Source: Linum tenue (lineage: Eukaryota > Streptophyta > Magnoliopsida > Malpighiales > Linaceae). From it: DNA of 64,000 nt. Both the position numbers and the translations under genes were made by a program. Shown here in pieces: positions 13,000 to 24,380 of the stretch (positions are counted from its first letter, which is position 1; each line of letters starts with the position of its first letter). The stretch is taken from contig CAMGYJ010000002.1 in NCBI GenBank assembly GCA_946122785.1, forward strand, positions 58,615,703 through 58,679,702, read 5' to 3'. The notes under the pieces are model-generated. The model ran no database searches, had not been told where the DNA came from, and saw only the letters and a program-made list of their open reading frames with translations.

Positions 13000-13367
13000 T
13001 TGTCTTCGATTAGGGTTTTAGTCAAAGGTGGGTAAATTAATTGGTGAGCCGGGTCAGTTCTGTTTTAGTTAGCGGGTCTGATCTGGTTTGGTTAGAGGTT
13101 TGGTTAGGTTTAGTTGACATGGAGGGTTTAAATGATGTTGCGGGTCGGGTCAGTCAATTTTGGGGTTAAAAAGTGCTGATTAGGCAAATCCGTCAGCCAC
13201 ATCATCACTTAACGGACGTCGTTAACGACGTTGGACGGCAACTAACGGAGAGTGACCATAAATGAACAATTTTTATAAAGTTAGCGATAAAAAATGGATT
13301 TAAATATTTAGAGTGACCAACCATGAATGCTTTTTGTAATCTCAGTGACGAACCATGCAATTAACCC
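13000..13367 (-). repeat. Right terminal inverted repeat of the Pack-MULE
   Basis: Inverted counterpart of 10401-10768 with the same length of 368 bp. The first protein-like ATG of the captured fragment lies 118 bp inside it, so this arm could act as a promoter for the minus-strand fragment; that is inference. Confidence 0.85.
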
Positions 13368-13377
13368 AATTTCCTCC

Positions 13378-13904
13378 TCTAGAGGAATTCTCATTTATTT
13401 CGGTTCTGGGTTCCCCTCCTCTTTAGAAGAGTTGTAACTTGTATATTGAAGAACTTACCGCCTGTATGCTCAATTCTTTTACTTGTTTCTTTTTTTATTT
13501 TACCCCCGTTCCTCTGCTTGGCAAGGCTTCTGGGTGTGCCTGTTATGGACGGAAGGTAATTTCTAGATACAATTACAGCTTGCAATCCTATCACAGGAGC
13601 AAGAATCTGCAAACAATGGCTAAAACAACAGGAAAGCAGCTATGAGAAACATAAAGTTCGAAATAAATTTACTAGATTTCAAAAATTTCTGTCCTGTGGA
13701 ATATACCACTCTGAGTTTTGTCAATTTATAATTCATCACCAAATAACATTTTTTTAACATCCAGCACTCGAACTCAAAACTACCAACATCAAAATTTATC
13801 CTATCGATTCATAACAAAGTCTAGTGCTGTAGGCTTCCAACAGGATCTCATATGGCAGGCACAAAGATGATGAAAATAAGACCATCAGAGAAATCTCCCA
13901 CCGC
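13378..13904. other. Intergenic spacer and eS24 3' flank
   Basis: No gene is recognised. The part nearest 13904 is expected to hold the 3' UTR of the minus-strand eS24 gene. Confidence 0.4.
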
Positions 13905-15431
13905 TCATTTCTTCTTCCCACCCTTAGCGGCATCTCCAGCCTTGGTCTGTGCACAAGCATATGGAGAATGGTGGTTAGGGAAGCTTCAAAGGAACGGCAG
14001 AGACACAAGGAAGGAAAAAGTTGACTTCTTATTAAGCAAGCAATATGAGGCTTTACCTTCTTCACACCACGGATCTTCTTGGCCCTGTTTTTCCTTTCCT
14101 TCATCTGTTTCCTCGACTTCTCGACCTTGGTAGCAAGTCCATTCTGCAAGGAAAGATACGGGACGTTCAACATTTTGAGCACTCAAACTGGAACAACACA
14201 CCCAAAACGTAACATGCAAAAGATGACATACCCTGATCAGTCTGTATTTGGGTTCATATTTCTTTGCATTGTCAACCGAGTCATAAATGAGCCCAAAACC
14301 AGTGGACTTCCCACCTCCAAAGTGTGTCCTGAACTTGAACACAAAGATAGAATTTGCGTCCTTCACATCGTACATATCTTTCAACTTCTCCTTCAACTCA
14401 GCCTTTAAAAAAGGAAGACAATGGAAAGAGCGGTAAGTTAAGTAAAAATCATCACGGCCTGATGCACAAATTGAAGAAAGAGAACGGAAAAGATTAAAAC
14501 TAAGCTTCTGGCATTGATATACCTTGGGGACATTGGCCTTTCCGGGATGGAGGACATCGATCACCTAAGTTCACCAACCAATAAAAGCCATCAGAACCAA
14601 AATTCAAGTGTGCTGATTCGAGAATGCCCTTGGCAACAAAGTGCAGAGATATAATTGATAACCTAAGAACCTGTAGCTATCCTTATAACAACATCCAGTT
14701 ATCTAAGAGATGGTAGAACCTGGATGTCATCGTTGAAGGACCACTAGCTACATCATTAGCTTAAACAATAGCCCATTTTTCTTAAGGCTAATCTGACATG
14801 CTAAATCTATTACAATAAAACAATTTGTCAAAAAGACATCCGCAAGAAAAGAAGAGAAAAACAGTGGCAATCTGAAAAACCAGCCTCACAAGGCATGAGC
14901 ATTTAAATACCCACTATAGCTCGTACTAACGGAACAACCAAAGAAACCCAGAAAACAAAGCAGTCGTTCCATAGCAAAATAGCAGCAATGCTGCACCTAC
15001 AGCGGCATCAACAGAAACGCATACCAAATAGAAAAGACGGAATCCTCAACGCAAGTGTCCAATTAGCAGCAAGATGTGCACTTCACCCCAAAGCTTTCGT
15101 AGCAGACTTTAGAAAGCTAAACATATCGGAAGGAGCCGAACAGAACTAGACGAGATTCATGGAGATACACGGCCTCAGAGATCTTGGTGGATACAAAACT
15201 CATCAAGCGGACTCTTCCGAATCCGTCAAGAGTAGCAAATATCTAGTTATCACATCACCGGCCGACCAAAATAGCCCAAGAACTACAGCAGATACGCAGC
15301 AGGCGAACGGAAAATAAGTAAAGAGAAAACACTAGGACACTTACAAACTGCTTCCTGGAGAGGAGGCGGTTCGTCATGAATTTCCGCGTGCGGATGGTGA
15401 CCGCCTTTTCAACTTTGCTGCTGTCCGCCAT
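13905..15431 (-). CDS. RPS24: 40S ribosomal protein eS24 (RPS24)
   Basis: Cytosolic small-subunit ribosomal protein. Five minus-strand exons join in frame: 15345-15431, 14523-14564, 14232-14402, 14057-14143 and 13905-13946, giving 142 residues. Visible blocks are the N-terminal [32 protein letters not shown], the core [19 protein letters not shown], and a basic C-terminal tail [15 protein letters not shown] ending in GGKKK. Plant eS24 is about 133-140 residues, so this is full length. The large first intron (14565-15344) and short later introns are usual for ribosomal protein genes. The start is the first ATG of the conserved [14 protein letters not shown] reading. Three TGGGCC site II elements lie 150-200 bp upstream of the start. 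Confidence 0.97.
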
Positions 15432-15578
15432 GGTTGCTGCTCTTCGTGATCGAAAATAAGACTCAGGCAAAAACCCTTGCAGAAAGTTGAAGCAGCAGCG
15501 GAAGAGAATAGGTTTTCGCTAAATTTCGTAGCTTTATTTATATGAACGGAGATTGCCCTAGAAGCAGAAAATTTTAAC

Positions 15579-15632
15579 TGGGCCTGTTTTTTATAGGCCC
15601 AATCATCATTTTGAGCCTCCCTCGGATGGGCC
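15579..15632 (-). promoter_or_regulatory. Cluster of three site II (TGGGCC) elements upstream of eS24
   Basis: TGGGCC occurs at 15579-15584 and 15627-15632, and its complement GGCCCA at 15596-15601, within 54 bp. Site II elements bind TCP factors and are enriched in promoters of plant ribosomal protein and other growth genes. They sit about 150-200 bp before the eS24 start codon. They also lie about 320 bp before COG3 on the other strand, so a shared bidirectional promoter is possible. Confidence 0.65.
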
Positions 15633-15694
15633 TTGTTTTCCCGAACTAAAACTAGATCAGCGAGCGTTTAGGAAGGAACGCAAACATCATCAAT

Positions 15695-15901
15695 TTGAAA
15701 GATTGCAGGTCTCTTCTGAAACAAGTATGGTGGAGCCGTGGAGGTATTGCCGTTCTGTCTAAGATTCACAGAGAGAATGGTTTAGTAGCTGATGCTCTTT
15801 CAAAGTTAGCACACCAGAATCGCAATGGGGAGACTCTATTAGCTCCGCTTACACTCTTGTACGCAGAGGAGGATACGTGTTTCCGCTGCGCGAATTTCTG
15901 A
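15695..15901 (+). pseudogene. LINE RNase H fragment abutting COG3
   Basis: The plus-strand reading IHRENGLVADALSKLAHQNR matches the closing helix of the RNase H domain in plant LINEs (usual form R-E-x-N-x-x-A-D-A-L-A-K-L-A). About 65 residues are open and a stop follows at 15899. The fragment ends 54 bp before the COG3 start codon, so it probably contributes to the COG3 5' UTR or promoter. Confidence 0.5.
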
Positions 15902-15955
15902 AACGCAGAGCTACGAAGCAGCATAAGTAGAATCTTGCTCTGCTCTGTGATTGCC

Positions 15956-18900
15956 ATGGCGGCGAAAGCAAGTCCTTCATCGAACCTCCACAAATCCGTT
16001 GCCATTTCTAAGGGATACAACTTCGCCTCAACTTGGGAACAGGTTCCATTTCCTCCTTATTCTCCTTCTGCATGTAGAATTATCGGCCCAATTGATCTGC
16101 GTCGCCCGCGGATCGGTTTAGGATTATTCGGATCCTTCTGGATCTCAGTCCTTGTTCATCGTCTGTCCATGAATTTGTAATTCTGGTATCGGCACCGGTA
16201 GTTCGAAATGAAAATTCTGGATCTGGAGTAACTGCTGCGACGGAACTGAGACGTTCGCATCTTGATTCGGGGTCATATATCTGGGAAAGCTTGATGAGGC
16301 GAAATGAGTAGGATTCGTGCAATTTTAGTATGCTACTTCACTTTCTTTTGATTAATTGCGGGTTCTGTGATGCAGAATGCTCCCCTCACCGAGCAGCAGC
16401 AATCTGCGATTCTTTCACTCTCTCGTGCTGTTGCTGAGCGGCCGTATCCTGCCAATCTGGTATAACATGGGATTCCACCTCGTCCATGCCTCTTGGTGTT
16501 TGCTTAGTTGGTCGTTTACGAGCTTTTTGGTGGAAAGCATTGCGAATACTGACTGCTGCTTGCAATTTACAGGCCCTAGAGCATGCCCCAAGAGCGGAGA
16601 ATGGCGGCTTGACTGTCTCTACTAAGGACAGTGCTATGAGAGAAACTCAAGGAATTGAAGCAGTTTTAGTCAATACGAATCAAGTAAGTCTATGCATGCT
16701 TATCTACCATTTACTTTGCAGTTATGCAAATAGATAGTGTACTGATTACTGTGATATTCTCTGTATAGAGCATTTGTTATGGGGGATTTTCAGTTGAAAG
16801 GCATCTTGTTATTCTCTATTTAGGACAGACACTGGTTAAAGGGGGGTTCGAGGCTGAAGTGTCTGATTCATACTAGGAAACCTTATAGAAAATGATTATT
16901 CTGCTTTCTGCTTCTTCGAGCTTTGGGGAAGCAGACTATTGATCTTACCAGCCATGGTTGCTTTTGCTGACCAGTCTCATTGAGAAGTGACTTACAAGTC
17001 ACATAACATGTGAAATAAACTTCTACGTTGGTTTGACAAGACGAGAGATGTCTTTGTAAATTATCTCAGTGTGTGGCATGTGTTGGTTGCAGTTTTACAA
17101 GTGGTTCACAGATCTTGAATCAGCCATGAAATCTGAGGTTAGATATGATTCTTAATGGATTTATTATCTGGTATGGATCAATAATGATCTGTGAGCACAT
17201 AGATTTGTTGTCCTTATTAATCTACGTCTTTAGACAGAGGAAAAGTATCAGCACTATGTGAGCACATTAACAGACCGCATTCAGACTTGTGATGATATAC
17301 TTCGCCAGGTAGGTTGGAAGTTTCTAATGCTTCTTAGTGCAATTGCTCTGCGTTCTAGTTATGTTGTCCTTATGGATACTTTGACACTTTTCACGTGGCA
17401 GGTAGATGAAACACTAGACCTTTTCAATAGCTTACAGTTGCAGCACCAAGCAGTAGCTACAAAGACAAAGACTCTCCATGATGCTTGCGATAGACTGGTA
17501 TAGCCTCCTCCTTTACGGATTTGATCATTTAACTAGCTCTCCTTTTGTATAGCAGCCATTGCTAGAAAGGTTTAACTGTTGAACTGTGAAATTTTATTCA
17601 ATCCCTTGTTGACCAATAGAAATCTGGAATCAAACAAGCTGGACATATCAGTTGAAGTTTTTCTGTCGCAAATGAGCCAGAAATTGATTATTGTCTTTTC
17701 TTTGGTTAATTTACCAGTGTACTATCATGTGCATCTTAATATTTTGTGTGTATTTTACACGTGATGACATCATTGGCAACACAACCTTGAGCTACATTAA
17801 TTGGTCTTTGGAGTAAAACTACTCCTTAAAAGCCTGCTCGCCTTTCATAATGTAGTTCCATTATGTGGTTGCCTCGTTTCTTGACTCCTATTGCAGGTAG
17901 TAGAGAAGCAAAGACTAGTGGAATTTGCAGATGCACTTCGCAGTAAACTGAGATACTTTGATGAATTGGAGAATGTAAGGTTTGAACCTCTCTTAACTAG
18001 AGTCACAGTTAGAACATTACATGTCCAGTCTTTTTTGTGGTTTTCTCTTTAGTCAGGTTAATTATGTTCTAGTTAATGATGTGCTAGCAGTTTTCTTGAT
18101 GTATAATGTTAATACTGTTGTTTTAACGCTTTCGATGTTATCAAGTTTTTTTTTTTTAATTTCTGAGGCTCATGATTTCCACCTTTACAGATTTCTTCCA
18201 ATTTTTATTCTCCAAACATGAATGTTGGAAATGGAAACTTTCTACCTCTACTGAAGCGGCTGGATGAGTGTATAGCGTATGTACACATCTTTCCTCTGTC
18301 TGCTGGTTATTTGTGCTGCTGATATTCGGCATATGCTTGTTCATGAGATAATGTAACTTTCTCTTGATTGGACTGCGTTTGAATGTCATTTTACCATTTT
18401 TGCTCCCAGGTATGTTGAAAGCAATCCACAATATGCCGAATCAAGTGTTTACTTGCTCAAATTTCGGCAACTGCAGGTACATCACTAAAGACTATGATTG
18501 GTGGTAGACTGTACAAATGACAGAATTTTTTTTCACTGGTCTGAAACATCTAAAATATTTTTTGTTTTTTATCAGTCTCGAGCCCTCGGCATGATTCGCT
18601 CTCATGTTCTTTCAGTCTTGAAAGGCGCTTCTTCTCAGGTGAAACATTCTTATGCAAGAAAAAGATTTAACCACCAATGATCTAAGGCATCTGCTACTCA
18701 TTCGTATGTTCATGGCCTTGATTAATAATTACTCTCTTCAACAGGTCCAAGCAGCTATCCGGAGCTCTGGTGGCAGTAAATCATCTATGTCTGAAGGTGT
18801 GGAAGCATCCGTTATCTATGTTCGGTTCAAGGCAGCTGCTAGTGAGGTATTTCTTACTTTGCCTACTGGTGCATAAAATATGCAATGGACTAGTTCCCGG

Positions 18901-21900
18901 AGTTGCACTCATTTGTTTGCTCAATTTGACCTCACCTAATGATGATTCTTGGCAGCTCAAACCTATACTGGAGGAGATTGAAGGTAGATCTGCTAGAAAA
19001 GAACACGTACTGATGCTTGCAGAATGCCATAAGTTGTATTGCGAGCAGAGGCTTTCGTTGGTGAGCTTCCTCTCACTAATTTTGGGGTACACCAGCATCT
19101 TTGTTGGCTTTGTTTGATCCTTGCAATTCATTTTTCTCTTTGAAGATAAAAGGCATAGTGCAGCAACGGATATCTGAGTTTTCCAAGAAAGAAGCTTTGC
19201 CATCATTAACTAGATCTGGTTGTGCATATCTGACACAGGTAATGTTGTTAACCCTTAAACCCGCTGGTTGATTTGATGAATTAGCTTTTTGTCCCTTATT
19301 TTAGATTTTCCAATTCACCAAGAAATTTTATGTATGCCATGAAATCTGGCATTAGTAATTTGGTTTCTTACTGGTATCATCGCTACTGGCTTGGTATCAA
19401 AGGGGAATCATCTAGTCAAACTCTGTCTGCATGAGATGAGGGGCATGTATATGGTTCTCTTCAAATAGCTTGCAGGCTTCATATGCACTATGCAAACTAA
19501 TACTAGGCTAGCCATTGCTGTGGTTCCATGATCGATCCACGAAGAGCCATACTAGAACCTCCTTGTTATCTTACACCACTATGGACATTAATTTTCTTGT
19601 CGAGCCATTATGTTGCTCACTTAATTCCTATGCATTCACTATTCTTCGTGGTTTTGGAAATTCGCTCCTTGAAGGTACATGTTCATGTCTAGTTTTTCTT
19701 TCCATTTCATGAAAGACTTCTATCCATTTTCCTAAGTCCACCTCCATAATTGCAGGTATGTCAACTTGAGCAACAGCTCTTTGATCACTTTTTCCCATCT
19801 TCTTCAGAAGATATCTCTAGTTTGGCTCCACTGATAGATCCTCTGTAAGATTTTTTCATATCATTTTTCATGAGTTCTCCTTTTTCCGAGATTTTATCTC
19901 TCTCTTTTTTTTTTCCTTCCTTTTTCCGTACTTTCTTTGTTGCGGCTGTAAATGTTGAGCTTGTTATTGGTGTAAATTCGTGCTCCAGTTTATGACTTTC
20001 AATTTTGTTTTACAGGGCAACATACTTGTATGACACCCTACGACCAAAACTTATACATGAGACAAATGTTGATCTTCTGTGTGAACTTGTTGATATACTA
20101 AAAGTTGAAGTCTTGGGAGAGCAGCTTAGCAGGAGAAGCGAGTCACTTGCTGGGCTGCGTCCGACACTGGAAAGGATTTTAGCTGATGTTCATGAACGCC
20201 TGACATTCCGTGCTCGAACTCATATCCGTGACGAGGTAGTTATTTATTTGTTACTTCTATTCACCTATGCAAGTGATGTATATGAAAGTACGGTATACGA
20301 TTGGGGTTCTGTGTTCACTTTTGCAAGCTCATGTAGCTTGGTGTTTATTTTTTCTGAGAAATAAAGCTCGGTATATTATATTGTTTTTTTAAGCTTTGAA
20401 TCCCATCCTTGGAAGATGTTATGTCAAGAAGTATGACAATGTTCTAAGACCTTTAGTTCTTCCTAATGCCAGTGGACTTGTTTCTCCTGCAGATAGCAAA
20501 TTACATTCCATCTGACGAAGACTTGAATTACCCTGCCAAGCTAGAACGGATTAATGAGACAACGTCTGAAACTTCTTCGGTAAAACCTCAGATACTCGGA
20601 TTTTCTGTCTCCTTCTACATTGTTATAATTTCTGGTTTGTGATTAATTGGTTATGGGAAAAACTGGAGTCTGTAGGCCAAGCTGTTGAAAATATTTACAA
20701 TTTATCGACCATTCATTATTTCCCCATTCATCTTTATATTTTGCAGGTTGATGAAAATACAGAGCTGTTTAAATCTTGGTATCCGCCTCTGGAGAAAACT
20801 TTATCATGCCTTTCTAAGTTGTACCGTTGTCTTGAACAATCCGTGTTCACTGGTTTGGCACAGGTATTAGAGTTTTGTATCATTGGTGGTATTCTCATTA
20901 CTTTTTAAGCAATTGACTTTCTGAAATTCCCTTTGCATTGCTGTCTGACAGGAAGCAGTGGAAGTTTGTGCTGATTCCATTCAAGTAAGTTAAATGATGC
21001 ACATTTCTGTTATGTATCCATACTGCAGTTCTATATGCATTAACATCAACTCCCTGAATCAAATCTTCGTGTGTGACACAGAAAGCTAGCAGGCTGATTG
21101 CTAGGAGAACAACAGCAATGGATGGGCAGCTTTTCCTTATTAAGCACCTTCTAATATTAAGGGAGCAGGTTATCTCCAAGATTTTCAATTTCAATGATTT
21201 TGTGGCTTTCTATTGGTGGATACAATCTAACGTGCAATCCTGGGTATATCAGATTGCACCTTTTGATATAGAATTCTCAGTCACACACAAGGAGCTAGAT
21301 TTCTCTCATTTACTGGTTAGTTTCTCTCATTTGTTAACGAAACTTGAAGTTCCAATCAGTTTAGATAACCATTGCAAGAATTAGGCTGATATATCTCTCA
21401 ATTGAAGTTCTATACTTAGCATCGACCATAGATTAAAGCATCTTTTTTAAAGTCTGTTTCTTGTACTCTGTTTGATCTTCTGGTTATGCTGTGATGAAAA
21501 TTGCCAATGATTTTGTTGCATTATTAACATTAGCATCCATGATCCAGGAGCACCTGAGACGGATACTTAGAGGTCAGACCTCACTATTTGATTGGTCAAG
21601 ATCATCCTCTTTGGCAAGAACCTTATCTCCTAGAGTGCTAGAAAGCCAAGTTGATGCCAAAAAGGTTTGGTGATGATTTCTTATTTTATCTTCTTGAAAT
21701 CCCTTTCTTCATCAAACTACTACTGCAGTAGTGGTATGCGTGATGAAATTAAATTATCTGATTTATATTTTCTTGCCCTTTGCATATTAACAAGTTGCTC
21801 TTATTCATCTGCAGGAACTTGAGAAAAGCCTAAAGGCCACGTGCGAGGAGTTCATCATGTCGGTCACTAAATCAGTTGTGGATCCAATGCTCTCATTTGC

Positions 21901-22946
21901 AACAAAGGTAGGCACTCTCAAAATCTTATTTGAGTGAAACCTTAGTAACTTTTGGTTCAATCTATTACATATAGTTGCATTCTAGTGAAATTGGGACACC
22001 CAGGATAATCTTGTCAATGAGTGAAAATACCTGGTGTGTCTGACATGAAAATAGATACCTACATGTCCATTGTGGAGTCGGTGGTTCTGGGTAGGGCAGC
22101 ATAGATGAAGGACGAAAGTGTTCACCATAATGACCAGTTTTAGCTGCATAGATGTTTGCTCTCCAGTTTTTGTTTCATGTGCTTAAGGCTACGAGAGTGC
22201 AGTTGCAAATCCTTTCTGCTCCTTGTATAGGTGACGGCAGTGAAAGTTTCCCTGTCTGCGGGTAGTCAGAACCAAAGAGCAGATTCAATCATGGCCAAGC
22301 CGATCAAGGATCAAGCTTTTGCTTCTCCCGAGAAGGTGGCTGAACTTGTTCAGAAGGTAATGTTTCTGTACAGAGCAAATAGCTTCCTTCATATGTAACT
22401 TTTTCATTCAGACTTCATTTTCAACGATTTGTTCGAAACCTCATTGTTATTTTGTTGTTGAAAATGCAACTTTATTAAATGAGGTGTTATTTTGTTGTTG
22501 ATAGTCGTAAGTAGATTTTCTCGCCAAGTTAGCTTGAAAGAGCTGCCGCCATCACTGTTTGTTTCTGCTCTTAATTTCTCTTGATTTCGATATCCTTAAC
22601 TCTCTCAACAGGTTCATGCTGCCATCCAGAAAGAGCTGCCACCGGTGATGGCCAAAATGAAGCTCTACCTGCAGAACCCTTCAACTCGAACGATACTTTT
22701 CAAGCCCATCAAGTATGTTCCTCATTTCCCCCCGCATCCTATGTCAACTCGTTGGTGTTCTTTATGATTGGGATCTCTAAAGAAACGTTGGATTTGCATT
22801 ATTGCTGTTTACACAGAACGAACATTGTCGAAGCTCACATTCAGGTCCAGTCGCTGTTGAAAGCGGAGTACTCCCCTGAAGAGCAAACCACCATCAACAT
22901 GGTCCCCATTCCAGAATTGCAAGCACAGCTCGACAAACTCCTATGA
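15956..22946 (+). CDS. COG3: Conserved oligomeric Golgi complex subunit 3
   Basis: Subunit of lobe A of the COG tether, which acts in retrograde vesicle traffic within the Golgi. Twenty-five exons join in frame into 784 residues, matching the usual length of plant COG3: 15956-16042, 16376-16459, 16573-16683, 17093-17137, 17234-17308, 17402-17497, 17897-17974, 18191-18276, 18410-18476, 18576-18638, 18745-18846, 18956-19060, 19146-19238, 19756-19844, 20016-20235, 20493-20579, 20747-20863, 20952-20984, 21082-21168, 21253-21315, 21548-21664, 21815-21907, 22231-22356, 22612-22712, 22817-22946. The Sec34-like helical domain spans roughly residues 100-260, with [20 protein letters not shown] as part of the coiled coil. 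Other recognised blocks are [20 protein letters not shown] and [16 protein letters not shown]. The start opens the conserved [13 protein letters not shown]-terminus. No break is seen. Confidence 0.95.
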
Positions 22947-23340
22947 GTCGGTTGTACTATGTTATGTATAGTCTACACACAAAACCTGCTTCTTCTTGCT
23001 CGTTTCCCATCACCGGATCTTTCATCGACGCTGCTAGTGCAGTCGTAATGTGTTATTTTGCTATACAAATTCGGTTTTTATGACATTATGCGGGAACTGT
23101 AATGTCGTGTTTATTTCTGTAGGATTTGATGCTGGGTTTTCCGATGTCGTGTTATTTTGCTATACAATTTTGGTTTTTACGACATTATGAGGAAACCTTC
23201 ATGAGGCAAATTAATTTCTTAGGATGCTTGCCTGACCTCTCTATAAGTCCTAACCCATTCATAAGAATGTTGAGGTACTCGTCTCGATCCAATTTTAGTC
23301 ATATATATTTTTACGGTACTCGAATTGCCATAATATAACT
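22947..23340 (+). other. COG3 3' UTR and downstream flank
   Basis: Non-coding. It contains two similar copies of a segment with GTGTTATTTTGCTATACAA (near 23050 and 23148), a local duplication inside or just beyond the 3' UTR. Confidence 0.45.
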
Positions 23341-24118
23341 GGATTGCTAAATGTCGCCCTTAAAATTGCTAAATGTCGCCCTAACTTAGATGTCAAATTA
23401 CCTGTATACCCTTAATGAAAAAATCAAAATTGAAAGAAACAAACAAGCCCTAAACCTATTCTCCTGCGTTCCCTTCCCTCTGCACCTCGCTCCATCGCGC
23501 CGAACTCCCGCGATCCCACCCGCGCAGCAGCCTTCGCCGGAGAAGAAGGCTTCGTCGGAGAAGAAGAAGGTAAAAAAAAAAAAAAAAACCGTGCCGACCG
23601 CGGTCAACGCGCGGTTGAACCAACGGCTGACCGCGGTCAACCTGCGGTTGGACCATGGCTGGACCGCAAATCACCTGCGGTTGGACCATGGCTGGACCAC
23701 AAATGACCTGCGGTTGGACCATGGCTGGACCGCAGGTGATTTGCGGTCCAGCCATGGTCCAACCGCAGGTCATTTGCGATCCAGCCATGGTCCAACCGCA
23801 GGTGATTTGCGGTCCATCCATGGTCCAACCGCAGTTCATTTGCGGTCCAGCCATGGTCCAACCGCAGGTGATTTGCGGTTCCTTTTTTTTTTTTTCCGTT
23901 TTTCAGTTAATGTATTTACCTCGTCGGAGTCGCTACTCCGACGATATCGGCTTCAAAATGACGATGATGGATTTTTCTCTCCTTAGATAGTGTTTTTTTA
24001 GTTCAAGTGGTGTTTGTTTGAGAAAGGGAAGGTAAAGAAGCTAAGGAGGTAAAAGTGTAACTTTGATTCTTTTTAGGGCGACTTTTAGCAATTTTAAGGG
24101 CGACCTTTAACAACTCCC
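23341..24118. mobile_element. TIR element carrying a 33-bp inverted tandem array
   Basis: The left end (GGATTGCTAAATGTCGCCC at 23341) and the right end (GGGCGACCTTTAACAACTCCC ending 24118, with one base of the inner copy omitted here) are inverted repeats of about 45 bp. In each, the core TTGCTAAA-GTCGCCCT is itself duplicated. The interior holds a stretch resembling a Lys/Pro-rich coding piece (23400-23590) and the 33-bp array at 23642-23882. No transposase is present. I could not identify a target duplication, so the superfamily is open. Confidence 0.6.
23642..23882. repeat. Head-to-head array of 33-bp units (large palindrome)
   Basis: Forward units (CTGCGGTTGGACCATGGCTG...) start at 23642, 23675 and 23708, the third truncated at about 23734. 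Four reverse-complement units then run 23736-23768, 23769-23801, 23802-23834 and 23835-23867, followed by a partial one to 23882. The two arms can fold into a hairpin with a stem of about 90 bp. Because 33 is a multiple of three, all frames without a stop stay open on both strands. The long open frames here are therefore a by-product of the repeat and not evidence of a gene. Confidence 0.9.
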
Positions 24119-24380
24119 TATGATGTTGGACGTTCTTTATAAACTTTAACAACAAAACGTCATCGCGTCACAAGACAAAGAAGAGTAACCCACTGATATC
24201 CTCCATGAGAATCAAATCAACCAGTGAGGACGGGATGAGCTTTCGGAAAATTATGGAACTCTTTGATTTTCTCAATTTAATCAGAAACCCAGCTCCGCCA
24301 TAGATTTCCCCAAAAAAAAAAAAAAATCTCTTCCCCCAATTCTCCCTCGCCGTCCAACTCCCTCTCCGAGCTCCCCTCCA

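Larger units (their letters stand above)
10401..13367. mobile_element. Pack-MULE: Mutator-like element with 368-bp TIRs and a captured gene fragment
   Basis: Two long inverted repeats, 10401-10768 and 13000-13367, begin GGGTTAATT and are each 368 bp. They are flanked by the 9-bp duplication ATTTCCTCC (10392-10400 and 13369-13377, with one extra A at 13368). Long TIRs plus a 9-bp duplication are the hallmark of Mutator-like elements. No transposase is present. The interior is a GC-rich fragment of a MIZ1-like gene read on the minus strand, which makes this a Pack-MULE. A 1542-bp solo LTR plus its duplication was added later; without it the element would be about 1.42 kb. Confidence 0.85.

Noticed and set aside
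23642..23882. CRISPR-like appearance of regular palindromic repeats
   Set aside because: Units are contiguous with no unique spacers, the array inverts in the middle, and this is a plant nuclear genome.
23390..23990. Long open frames on both strands (up to 198 codons) over the 33-bp array
   Set aside because: They arise because the repeat period is a multiple of three. The peptide is a simple repeat on either strand and resembles no protein.
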